Part shown: positions 8,526 to 16,829 of the stretch, piece after piece
How the letters are laid out: the number at the start of each line of letters is the position of its first letter
How positions within the stretch are numbered: position 1 is the stretch's first letter
NCBI RefSeq assembly: GCF_030695125.1
Contig: NZ_JAUYTP010000085.1
Span: 1 to 64,000 of the forward strand
Direction of reading: 5' to 3'
DNA: 64,000 nt
Source of the DNA: Allobosea sp.
GTDB lineage: Bacteria > Pseudomonadota > Alphaproteobacteria > Rhizobiales > Beijerinckiaceae
Notes under the pieces: model-generated
What the model was told of the DNA's origin: nothing
Seen by the model: the letters and a program-made list of their open reading frames with translations, nothing else
The model's database searches: none
Made by a program: the position numbers and the translations under genes

Positions 8526-9185
8526 TCAGCGGGCCGCCGGCCGCTCCGCCAGCCCGTTGAGGAAAACGTCGATGCAGTGGCGCGCATGGGCGAAACGATC
8601 CTCGCGCGTTTGCAGCTCGTCCCCCGGAAAGCGCTTCACCAGCACGCCGAACACCATGTCCATCAGCATCCGCGCGGCGGTCCGGGGCGGGAACGGCCGC
8701 AAGACGTCGCGCTCCTGCTGGCGTGCCATCCAGCCGGTCAGCAGTCGAAGCGCCGGTTCTGCCCCCTCCTGCGTGATCGCCTCGGCGATTTCCGGGTAGC
8801 GGTCCGAATCGGCCATGGCGAGCCGGATGAAGGCCAGTCTTTCGTTGTTGTCGGCCTCCTCGACGTCGAGGCGGAAGATCGCGGCCAGCGCGTCTGCGGT
8901 CGGCAGGTCGTCGTCAGGGCGCGGCAGCGCCAGCATCGTGCGGCGGTTGTCGGCGACCATCGCGTTGAAGAGGTCGGTCTTGGCCGGAAACAGCCGGTAG
9001 AGCGTCTTCTTCGAGATGCCGCAGCGCGCCGCGACGCCATCCATCGTCGTGCCGCCATAGCCGACATCGAGAAACAGTTCGCAGGCGAGCGCGACGATCC
9101 GCTGCCGCTCTTCCGCGTCCGAACGCTGCTTGGGGCGCCCGCGCGGTCGTCCACCTTGCATCGCCTCTGCCGTAACGTCATTCAT
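8526..9185 (-). CDS. TetR/AcrR-family repressor, probable regulator of the adjacent RND efflux operon
   Basis: A 219-residue TetR-type regulator. The N-terminal helix-turn-helix is clear (MDGVAARCGISKKTLYRLFP), preceded by an Arg/Pro-rich arm (GGRPRGRPKQ). The C-terminal part is a ligand-binding helical domain without further clues. The open frame reaches 9230, but that start would lie inside the dyad at 9202-9261, so I prefer ATG 9185 (MNDVTAEAM), with an AAGGGGCG stretch just upstream. It is divergent from an RND pump, the classic AcrR/TtgR arrangement, and probably represses both. The inducer is unknown. Confidence 0.85.
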   Translation of the reverse strand: MNDVTAEAMQGGRPRGRPKQRSDAEERQRIVALACELFLDVGYGGTTMDGVAARCGISKKTLYRLFPAKTDLFNAMVADNRRTMLALPRPDDDLPTADALAAIFRLDVEEADNNERLAFIRLAMADSDRYPEIAEAITQEGAEPALRLLTGWMARQQERDVLRPFPPRTAARMLMDMVFGVLVKRFPGDELQTREDRFAHARHCIDVFLNGLAERPAAR

Positions 9186-9201
9186 TAACCGTCGCCCCTT
9201 C

Positions 9202-9261
9202 GGAAACATCTTTGGGTTTGACAGCCGCAAAAATCAAGCGTTAAGAAACCCAAGAGTTTCC
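9202..9261. promoter_or_regulatory. Dyad operator and promoter between TetR repressor and RND efflux operon
   Basis: Two arms face each other: GGAAAC (9202-9207) with TTGGGTTT (9212-9219), and AAACCCAA (9246-9253) with GTTTCC (9256-9261). Both halves are perfect complements apart from a 2-base difference in internal spacing. A TTGACA -35 element (9218-9223) lies between them with a weak TTAAGA 17 bases on. This is where a TetR dimer would be expected to block the divergent promoters. The efflux ATG follows at 9264, so the transcript start would be extremely close to the start codon if this is the promoter. Confidence 0.6.
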
Positions 9262-9263
9262 TA

Positions 9264-10511
9264 ATGGGGCATCCAATGCCGATCACCACCTCTCCGACTG
9301 CCCGGCGCCTCCTTCTGTCCGGGGCCGCCCTGCTCGGCCTGGGGCTTGCGGGCTGCAACAGCGAGAAGGCCGCCGCGCCACCGCCTCAACCGCAGGCCCA
9401 GGTCAGCGTCGTGGTGCTGCGGCCCAAGCCCGTGGCGATCAGCGCCGAACTGCCGGGCCGCGTCGCCGCCAGCCTGGTCGCCGAGGTCCGCCCCCAGGTC
9501 GGCGGGCTGATCAAGTCGCGCCTGTTCCGCGAGGGCAGCGAGGTCAAGGCCGGCGATCTGCTCTACGAGATCGATCCCGCGACCTATCAGGCGGCGCTCG
9601 ACAGCGCGGTCGCATCGCTCGCCCGGGCCGAGGCGTCCGTCCCCAACGCGCAGGCCAAGGTCGACCGCTATCGCGACCTCATCCGCCAGAACGCGATCAG
9701 CAAGCAGGATAATGACGACGCCAATGCCGCCCTGGCGCAGGCGCAGGCCGATGTCGCCTCGGCCAAGGCGAGTGTCGACACGGCGCGAATCAATCTCGCC
9801 TTCACCAGGGTCACGGCCCCGATCAGCGGCCGCGTCGACCGCTCGACCCTGACCCCGGGCGCACTGGTGACGGCCAACCAGACCACGGCCCTGACCACGA
9901 TCCGCCAGCTCCATCCGATCAATGTCGACGTCATCCAGTCCAGCACCAATCTGCTGAAGTTCCGCAGCGCCATCGCGGAGGGTCGGCTGAAGCTGAGCGG
10001 CCCCAATGTCGCGGTGAAGCTCAAGCTCGATACGGGCACGGAATACGCCCAGTCCGGCAAGCTCGAATTCGCCGAGGCGAATATCGACGAGACCACCGGC
10101 ACCTTCACGGTGCGCGCCGAATTCCCCAATCCCGACCGCCTCCTGCTGCCCGGCATGTTCGTTCGCGCCGTGATCCAGGAGGGCATCGCCGAAAACAGCT
10201 TCCTGGTGCCGCAGCGCGCGGTCGGCCGTAACACCAAGGGCGAGGCGACGGCCAAGTTCGTCGGTGCCGATGGCAAGGTCGAGGAGCGGGTGCTGGTGAC
10301 CGCGCGCAGCGTCGGCAACAACTGGCTGGTCGATCAGGGCGTGAAGGATGGCGAGCGCGTCATCGTCGAGGGCGCCCAGCTCGTGCGCGCCGGCCAGACC
10401 GTCACCGGCAACGAGGTGACGATCGACGAGGCCAGCGGCGAGCTCAAGGCCGCCAACCGTCAGGCCGCGCTGCCCGCGGGCCCGACCGCCGCTCCGACCG
10501 CGAAGAACTGA
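9264..10511 (+). CDS. RND efflux periplasmic adaptor (AcrA/MexA type lipoprotein)
   Basis: A 415-residue membrane-fusion protein linking an inner-membrane RND pump to an outer-membrane channel. The N-terminus is a lipoprotein signal with lipobox LAGC ([13 protein letters not shown]). Then come the biotinyl-lipoyl halves ([20 protein letters not shown] and [17 protein letters not shown]), an alpha-hairpin between them, and the beta-barrel and membrane-proximal regions. ATG 9276 is an alternative start. It is first in a three-gene operon (adaptor, pump, channel; 5 and 4 bases between genes) under the divergent TetR gene. Typical of multidrug or solvent efflux; the substrate is unknown. Confidence 0.93.
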   Translation: MGHPMPITTSPTARRLLLSGAALLGLGLAGCNSEKAAAPPPQPQAQVSVVVLRPKPVAISAELPGRVAASLVAEVRPQVGGLIKSRLFREGSEVKAGDLLYEIDPATYQAALDSAVASLARAEASVPNAQAKVDRYRDLIRQNAISKQDNDDANAALAQAQADVASAKASVDTARINLAFTRVTAPISGRVDRSTLTPGALVTANQTTALTTIRQLHPINVDVIQSSTNLLKFRSAIAEGRLKLSGPNVAVKLKLDTGTEYAQSGKLEFAEANIDETTGTFTVRAEFPNPDRLLLPGMFVRAVIQEGIAENSFLVPQRAVGRNTKGEATAKFVGADGKVEERVLVTARSVGNNWLVDQGVKDGERVIVEGAQLVRAGQTVTGNEVTIDEASGELKAANRQAALPAGPTAAPTAKN

Positions 10512-10516
10512 TCCTC

Positions 10517-13500
10517 ATGTCCCGTTTTTTCATCGAACGCCCGATCTTTGCCTGGGTCGTGGCCATCGTCATCATGCTGGCGGGCCTGCTGGCCCTGCGC
10601 ACGCTGCCGGTTTCGCAATATCCGCAGATCGCCCCCACCACCGTCAGCATCAATGCGAGCTATCCCGGCGCCGATGCGCAGACGGTCGAGAACTCCGTGA
10701 CCAAGGTCATCGAGCAGGGCATGACCGGCGTCGACAACCTGCAATACATGTCCGCGACCTCGACGGCGTCGGGCAGCGCGACGATCACGCTGACCTTCAC
10801 CAGCGGCGCCGATCCCGACGTCGCGCAGATGCAGGTCCAGAACAAGCTGCAGCTCGTCACCGCGCAATTGCCGCAGACGGTGCAGAACACCGGCATCACC
10901 GTCGCCAAGGCCTCGAGCGGCTTCCTGATGGTCGCCGCCTTCGTCTCGCGCGACGGGCGGATGTCCACCACAGACCTCGCCGACTATGTCGACTCGACGC
11001 TCAACGACACGCTCAAGCGCGTCGCCGGCGTCGGCTCGACCCAGCTCTTCGGCGCGGGCTATGCGATGCGGATCTGGCTCGATCCCGACAAGCTGCAGAA
11101 ATACGCGCTGATGCCGGGGGACATCGTCACGGCGATCCAGGCGCAGAACGTCCAGGTCTCGGCCGGCCAACTCGGCGGCCTCCCTCAGACGCAAGGACAG
11201 CAGCTCAACGCCACCGTGACAGCGGTCAGCCGCCTCCAGACGGCCGGCCAGTTCGAGAACATCATCCTCAAGAGCGGCTCGTCGGGCTCGATCGTGCGCC
11301 TCAACGACGTCGCCCGCGTCGAGCTCGGCGCCAAGGACTACACCACCGCCACGCGCTACAACGGCGCGCCGGCGACGGGGCTCGCGGTCAATCTCGCCAC
11401 CGGCGCCAACGCACTGAACACGGCCGCCGCGGTGAAAGCGACGATCGACCGCCTCAAGCCGACGCTGCCCGAGGGCGTCGACGTGGTCTATCCCTTCGAC
11501 ACCACGCCCTTCGTGCAGGTCTCGATCGAGAAGGTCGTCCACACGCTGTTCGAGGCGATCATCCTCGTCTTCATCGTGATGTATGTCTTCCTGCAGAACC
11601 TGCGCGCCACCCTGATTCCGATGATCACGGTGCCGGTCGTGCTGCTGGGCACCTTCGGCGTGCTCGCGGTTGCCGGCTACTCCGTCAACACGCTGACCAT
11701 GTTCGCAATGGTGCTGGCCATCGGCCTGCTCGTCGACGATGCCATCGTCGTCGTCGAGAACGTCGAGCGCGTGATGCAGGAAGAGAAGCTCTCGCCCAAG
11801 GACGCGACGATCAAGTCGATGGGCGAGATCACCGGCGCGCTGGTCGGCATCGCCACGGTGCTCTCGGCCGTGTTCGTGCCGATGGCCTTTTTCGGCGGCT
11901 CGGTCGGCATCATCTATCGCCAGTTCTCGATCACGATCGTTACCGCCATGGCGCTGTCGGTGGTCACGGCCCTGATCCTGACCCCGGCGCTCTGCGCCAC
12001 GATGCTCAAGCCCGCCGGCGAGCACGCCGCGCGGACCGGGCCTTTCGGCTGGTTCAACCGCGTCTTCGACAAGACGATGAACGGCTATGCCGGCGGCGTC
12101 GCGGGCATGATCGCCCGGCCCCTGCGCTTCATGCTGGTCTTCCTGCTGATCGGCGGCGGCATGGTCTATCTCTTCGCACGGCTGCCGAGCTCGTTCCTGC
12201 CCGACGAGGACCAGGGCGTCCTCTTCACCATCGTGCAGCTGCCGGTCGGCGCGACGCAGGATCGCACGCTCAAGGTACTCGACCAGGTCCGGCAGCACTA
12301 TCAGGAGAACGAAAGGGACCTCATCGAGGGCGTTCTTACGGTCACGGGCTTCTCGTTCAGCGGCTCGGGCCAGAATGTCGGCATCGCCTTCGTGCGGCTC
12401 AAACCCTTCGAGGATCGCGTCGGCAAGCAGGCGACGGCCCAGGCGATTGCCGGCCGCGCCATGGGCGCCTTCCGCTCGATCAAGGACGGCATGGTGTTCG
12501 CGCTGGCGCCGCCCTCGATCCAGGGTTTCGGCAACAGTGCCGGCTTCGAGTTCTATCTGCAGGACGTCGCCGGCGCCGGGCACGCCAAGCTGATGGAGGT
12601 CCGCAACCAGCTGCTCGGGCTCGCCGCGCAGAGCCCGGTGCTGACCGGCACCCGACCCAACGGCCAGGAGGACACGCCGCAATACGCCGTCGAGATCGAC
12701 CAGGAGAAGGCGAGCGCGCTGACGCTCTCGCTGGGCGACGTCAACACGACGCTCTCCACCGCCTGGGGCTCGGCCTATGTCAACGACTTCATCGACCGCG
12801 GCCGCGTGAAATCGGTCTATGTCCAGGCCGATGCGGCGTTCCGGATGCAGCCGGAGGATATCGGCCGCTGGTATGTCCGCAACAGCGGCGGGTCGATGGT
12901 GCCGTTCTCGGCCTTCTCCTCGGGCCACTGGACCTATGGCTCGCCGCGGCTCGAGCGCTACAACGGCGCCTCGGCCGTCAACATCCAGGGCGCCGCGGCC
13001 GCCGGCGTCAGCTCCGGCGCGGCGATGGACCAGATCGATGTGCTGGCGCAGAAGCTTCCCGCCGGGTTCAACCACGAGTGGACCGGCTTGTCCTATCAGG
13101 AGCGGCTCTCGGGCAGCCAGGCGACGGCGCTCTATGCGCTGGCCATGCTGGTCGTCTTCCTCTGCCTCGCGGCGCTCTACGAGAGCTGGTCGGTGCCCTT
13201 CGCGGTGATGCTGTCGGTGCCCATCGGCATCTTCGGCGCGCTGCTGGCGGCGACCATCTTCGGCCAGACCAACGACGTCTATTTCAAGGTCGGCCTGCTC
13301 ACCACGATCGGGCTGGCGGCCAAGAACGCGATCCTCATCGTCGAATTCGCGATCGAGCAGGAGGCGGCCGGCAAGAGCCTCGTCCAGGCGACCGTGGACG
13401 CCGCGCGCCAGCGGCTGCGGCCGATCCTGATGACCTCCTTTGCCTTCATCCTCGGCGTGCTGCCGCTGGCGATCGCGACCGGCGCCGGCTCCGGCAGCCA

Positions 13501-13672
13501 GAACTCGATCGGCATCGGCGTGATGGGCGGCATGATCGCCGCGACCGTGCTCGGCGTGTTCTTCGTGCCGCTGCTTTACGTCCTCGTCGCCGGAACGGTC
13601 CGGCGCTGGCGCAAGGCTCCGGCCGACGCCGCCGCCGGGACTGCGGCCGAGACCCCGGCAGAGGCGCATTGA
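10517..13672 (+). CDS. RND multidrug efflux permease (AcrB/MexB, HAE1 family)
   Basis: A 1051-residue inner-membrane proton antiporter, the normal length for HAE1 pumps. It starts with the family's [20 protein letters not shown] segment (first membrane helix), and has the two large periplasmic loops and 12 predicted membrane helices in two repeats. The proton-relay helix contains [16 protein letters not shown] near residues 403-418, with the paired aspartates; the later repeat has [14 protein letters not shown]. It acts as a trimer with the adaptor and the outer-membrane channel encoded on either side. Probably expressed when the divergent TetR repressor releases DNA. Confidence 0.96.
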   Translation: MSRFFIERPIFAWVVAIVIMLAGLLALRTLPVSQYPQIAPTTVSINASYPGADAQTVENSVTKVIEQGMTGVDNLQYMSATSTASGSATITLTFTSGADPDVAQMQVQNKLQLVTAQLPQTVQNTGITVAKASSGFLMVAAFVSRDGRMSTTDLADYVDSTLNDTLKRVAGVGSTQLFGAGYAMRIWLDPDKLQKYALMPGDIVTAIQAQNVQVSAGQLGGLPQTQGQQLNATVTAVSRLQTAGQFENIILKSGSSGSIVRLNDVARVELGAKDYTTATRYNGAPATGLAVNLATGANALNTAAAVKATIDRLKPTLPEGVDVVYPFDTTPFVQVSIEKVVHTLFEAIILVFIVMYVFLQNLRATLIPMITVPVVLLGTFGVLAVAGYSVNTLTMFAMVLAIGLLVDDAIVVVENVERVMQEEKLSPKDATIKSMGEITGALVGIATVLSAVFVPMAFFGGSVGIIYRQFSITIVTAMALSVVTALILTPALCATMLKPAGEHAARTGPFGWFNRVFDKTMNGYAGGVAGMIARPLRFMLVFLLIGGGMVYLFARLPSSFLPDEDQGVLFTIVQLPVGATQDRTLKVLDQVRQHYQENERDLIEGVLTVTGFSFSGSGQNVGIAFVRLKPFEDRVGKQATAQAIAGRAMGAFRSIKDGMVFALAPPSIQGFGNSAGFEFYLQDVAGAGHAKLMEVRNQLLGLAAQSPVLTGTRPNGQEDTPQYAVEIDQEKASALTLSLGDVNTTLSTAWGSAYVNDFIDRGRVKSVYVQADAAFRMQPEDIGRWYVRNSGGSMVPFSAFSSGHWTYGSPRLERYNGASAVNIQGAAAAGVSSGAAMDQIDVLAQKLPAGFNHEWTGLSYQERLSGSQATALYALAMLVVFLCLAALYESWSVPFAVMLSVPIGIFGALLAATIFGQTNDVYFKVGLLTTIGLAAKNAILIVEFAIEQEAAGKSLVQATVDAARQRLRPILMTSFAFILGVLPLAIATGAGSGSQNSIGIGVMGGMIAATVLGVFFVPLLYVLVAGTVRRWRKAPADAAAGTAAETPAEAH

Positions 13673-13676
13673 GGAC

Positions 13677-15212
13677 ATGACGCGGATGACGAAGACGGCT
13701 TTCGCCATGAACCTCTCGATCGGGACCATCCCGGCCCGCCTTGCCGGCCTGCCGCGCCTCGCCGGCGTCAGCCTCATGGTGGTCGCGCTGGCCGGCTGCG
13801 CCGTGGGGCCGGACTACGCCGCGCCGGGTCAGTTCCTGCCGACGAACTGGGGCAATGCGCCGAAGACGAACAAGCCGCTCGAGACGCGCCAGCTCGCGCA
13901 GTGGTGGAAGAAGCTCGGCGACCGGCGCCTGAACGAGATCGTCGATCGCGCGGTGGCGGGCAATCTCGACGTCGCCTCGGCCAAGGCCCGCATCCGGGAG
14001 GCCCGCGCGACGCGGCGGCAGGCGATCGGGGGACTGTTCCCCCAGGTCGATGGTTCCGGCGCGGCGACGCGCTCGCGCACGGCCGCCGCGACCTCGGCCA
14101 GTGGCGGAAACACCACCGGCAACCTGTTCCAGTCCGGCTTCGATGCGAGCTTCGAGCTCGACCTGTTCGGCGCGAATGCCCGCAATGTCGAGGCGACGAC
14201 CTATGGCGTCGATGCGGCCGACGAGGATCTCCGCGCCACGCTTTTGACCCTGATCGGCGATGTCGCGACCAACTATACGGAGGCGCGGGGCGCCCAGGCG
14301 CGCGCCGCGCTCGCCCGCCGCACGGCCGCCTCGCAGCGCGAGACCGAGCGGCTGACGCGCAACCGCTTTACGGCCGGCACGGCTTCGGCCCTCGACGTCG
14401 AGCGCGCGGCCGCCCAGGCCGCCACCACGGAAGCCGCCATCCCGACGCTGGAGGCGGCCTATGCGCAGAGCCTCCACCAGCTCGGCATCCTGACCGGCGA
14501 GGCGCCGACCGCGCTCGCCGGCATCCTCGGCTCCGGTGGACCGATCCCGGCGGCACGCGGCACGCCGCCGGCCGGCATTCCCGCCGACGTTCTGGTTAAC
14601 CGTCCCGATGTCCGCCGCGCCGAGCGCCAGCTCGCCCAGTCCACGGCCAAGATCGGCCAGGCGGAAGCGGCGCTCTATCCGAGCGTCAGCCTGACCGGGA
14701 ACATCCGCACAACCGCACTCAAGACGGGCGATCTCGCCAAGAACTCCTCGATCGGCTGGTCCTTCGGGCCGTCGCTGAGCGTGCCGATCTTCAACGGCGG
14801 CGAGCTGCGCGCCGCCGTCGAGGTCGCCGAGGCGCAGCGCGACCAATCCGACGCGGCGCTGCGGCTGGCCGTGCTGACCGCGCTGCAGGATGTCGAGAAC
14901 TCGCTGGTGAACCTCGCCAAGGAGCGGGTGCGGGCGGGCAAGCTCTCGGCTGCCGCCACCTCCTACCGCGAGGCGGCCCGGCTCTCGCGCACGCTTTACC
15001 AGTCCGGCGCTGCGAGCTTCCTCGACGTGCTCGACGCCGAGCGCTCGCTCTACAGCGCCGAGGACACGCTGCTGCAAAGCCGCGTCGCCGTGACCTCCAA
15101 CTTCGTCTCGCTCAACAAGGCGCTCGGCGGCGGCTGGGACAAGCCTGTCGACGTCTTGCTGCCGCGTCTCGTCGACACCCACACCGGTCCGCATCTGCGC
15201 GCGGCCTACTGA
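13677..15212 (+). CDS. RND efflux outer-membrane channel (OprM/NodT-type lipoprotein)
   Basis: A 511-residue TolC-superfamily outer-membrane factor. An N-terminal lipoprotein signal ends in the lipobox LAGC (VALAGCAVGPDYAAP), followed by the family's NWGNAPK and QWWKKLGDRRLNEIVDRA region. It has two repeats of the barrel and helical hairpins, including the diagnostic VLVNRPDVRRAERQLAQ segment and SVPIFNGGELRAAVEVAEAQ. The C-terminal half contains DVLDAERSLYSAED. It ends the operon four bases after the pump gene and faces selO across a small terminator. A slightly later ATG (13707) could also be the start. Confidence 0.93.
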   Translation: MTRMTKTAFAMNLSIGTIPARLAGLPRLAGVSLMVVALAGCAVGPDYAAPGQFLPTNWGNAPKTNKPLETRQLAQWWKKLGDRRLNEIVDRAVAGNLDVASAKARIREARATRRQAIGGLFPQVDGSGAATRSRTAAATSASGGNTTGNLFQSGFDASFELDLFGANARNVEATTYGVDAADEDLRATLLTLIGDVATNYTEARGAQARAALARRTAASQRETERLTRNRFTAGTASALDVERAAAQAATTEAAIPTLEAAYAQSLHQLGILTGEAPTALAGILGSGGPIPAARGTPPAGIPADVLVNRPDVRRAERQLAQSTAKIGQAEAALYPSVSLTGNIRTTALKTGDLAKNSSIGWSFGPSLSVPIFNGGELRAAVEVAEAQRDQSDAALRLAVLTALQDVENSLVNLAKERVRAGKLSAAATSYREAARLSRTLYQSGAASFLDVLDAERSLYSAEDTLLQSRVAVTSNFVSLNKALGGGWDKPVDVLLPRLVDTHTGPHLRAAY

Positions 15213-15228
15213 GGCGGCTGCGTCGCCT

Positions 15229-15246
15229 CCCGGCGGCTCAGCCGGG
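15229..15246. terminator. Hairpin between convergent efflux channel and selO genes
   Basis: CCCGGC and GCCGGG form a 6-bp GC stem around a GGCTCA loop, in the 36-base gap between two convergent stop codons. There is no T-tract. Position supports a shared terminator. Confidence 0.5.
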
Positions 15247-15248
15247 CC

Positions 15249-16703
15249 TCAGGTGCCGCAGAACGTCCGCCGCACGCGTTCATGCTGCTGCGGCGGGTTC
15301 TCATAGGCCGCGAACGCCTCGCGGTCCTCGAAGGGCCTGGCCAGCACGGTCATCAGCGTCTCGAACGGTGCGAAGTCGTCGCGCTCCTGCGCCGCCTCGA
15401 TCGCGGCGGCGATGCGGTGATTGCGCGGGATATAGGCCGGGTTGACCGAGAGAATCGCGCCGGATGCGGTCGCCTTGCTGCGCTGCCGCCAGCGTTCCAG
15501 CCAGCCCTCCAGCGCCGGGTCGTTGGCCAGCACCGCGCGCAGCGGCTCCTCGCCCGCAACCCCGGCCTTCAGCCGGCTGAGATGACGGAAGCTCAAGGTG
15601 AAATCGGCGCCATGCGCGCCGAGCAGGCCGAGGAATTCGGCGCCCAGCACGGTGTCGGCCTCGCTGTCGCCGGGCAGCCCGAGCTTGCGCGCGATGCCGG
15701 AGTCATAAGCCGCCTGGAAACGCGGCGCGAAGGCCTCCAGCGCCGTCTGGGCGAGCGCGACCGCCGCGTCGGTATCATCAGCCAGCAGCGGCAGCAGCGC
15801 CTCGGCTAGCCGCGTCAGGTTCCACAAGGCGATGCTCGGCTGGTTGCCATAGGCATAGCGGCCGCCGGTATCGATCGCGCTGAGCACGGTCTCCGGATCA
15901 TAGCTGTCGAGGAAGGCGCAGGGGCCGTAATCGATCGTCTCGCCGGCGATCGAGCAATTGTCGGTGTTCATCACGCCATGGATGAAGCCGACCAGGAGCC
16001 AGCGCGCGATCAGATCGGCCTGCGCCGCGATCACGGCGTCGAGCAGCGCCAACGCGGGATTGTCCGCCGCGGCCGCCTGCGGATAGTGCCGGGCGATGAC
16101 ATGCTCGGCGAGCAGCCGCAGCGCCTCGATATCCTTTCGCGCGGCGAAGAACTGAAACGTACCCACCCGGATATGGCTGGCGGCGACGCGCGTCAGGATC
16201 GCGCCCGGCAGAACCGCCTCGCGCATGACAGGCGCGCCGGTCAGGACGAAGGCGAGCGCCCGCGTCGTCGGAATGCCGAGCGCCGCCATCGCCTCGCTGA
16301 CGATGTATTCGCGCATCACCGGGCCCAGCGCCGCACGGCCGTCGCCGCTGCGCGAGAAGCGGGTGCGTCCGGCGCCCTTGAGCTGGATGTCGCGGCGCCT
16401 GCCGAGGCGGTCGACGACCTCGCCGAGCAGGATGGCGCGGCCGTCGCCGAGCTGCGGCGAGAACTGCCCGAACTGATGACCGGAATAGGCGGTCGCGATC
16501 GGCGTCGAGCCCGGCGCGACCGCATTGCCGGCGAGCATCGCGACGCCCTCGGCTCCCGCCAGCCAGGCCGCATCGAGCCCGAGTTCGTCGGCCAGGGCCG
16601 TGTTCAGTTGGACCAGACGCGGCGCGGGCACGGGCGTCGGCGGCGTCAGCGCAAAAAAGCGCTCCGGCAATTCCGCATAGCTGTTGTCGAAGGCGATGGG
16701 CAT
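15249..16703 (-). CDS. selO: SelO protein adenylyltransferase (YdiU/UPF0061 family)
   Basis: A 484-residue pseudokinase-fold enzyme that transfers AMP to proteins; in the family it is linked to redox stress. I use ATG 16703 (MPIAFDNSYAELPERFFAL), the standard family N-terminus. Clear motifs are QLGDGRAILLGEV, QLKGAGRTRFSRSGDGRAAL, GIPTTRALAFVLTG, HGVMNTDNCSIAGETIDYGP and CAFLDSYDPETVLSAIDTGG, and the chain ends with the conserved Cys-containing FCGT tail. Length and ends match full-length SelO. It is divergent from the acyl-CoA synthetase/GNAT gene with 126 bases between start codons. Confidence 0.95.
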   Translation of the reverse strand: MPIAFDNSYAELPERFFALTPPTPVPAPRLVQLNTALADELGLDAAWLAGAEGVAMLAGNAVAPGSTPIATAYSGHQFGQFSPQLGDGRAILLGEVVDRLGRRRDIQLKGAGRTRFSRSGDGRAALGPVMREYIVSEAMAALGIPTTRALAFVLTGAPVMREAVLPGAILTRVAASHIRVGTFQFFAARKDIEALRLLAEHVIARHYPQAAAADNPALALLDAVIAAQADLIARWLLVGFIHGVMNTDNCSIAGETIDYGPCAFLDSYDPETVLSAIDTGGRYAYGNQPSIALWNLTRLAEALLPLLADDTDAAVALAQTALEAFAPRFQAAYDSGIARKLGLPGDSEADTVLGAEFLGLLGAHGADFTLSFRHLSRLKAGVAGEEPLRAVLANDPALEGWLERWRQRSKATASGAILSVNPAYIPRNHRIAAAIEAAQERDDFAPFETLMTVLARPFEDREAFAAYENPPQQHERVRRTFCGT

Positions 16704-16829
16704 GGCGCGTCCTGCAGGCGGGGCGGTGATGGGCTGTCGTCGAAAGCCGGGCCGGGAGCCGATGTTCCCGCTGCGGCGGATCGACCGGCCGTCACATATT
16801 CCCGGCGTGCTTTCTGATAGAGTGCAAAC

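Noticed and set aside
10460-13777. A very long open frame on the minus strand opposite the RND permease gene
   Set aside because: Its product is an Arg/Asp/His-rich low-complexity string, typical of antisense frames in GC-rich DNA; the plus-strand frame has full RND motifs.
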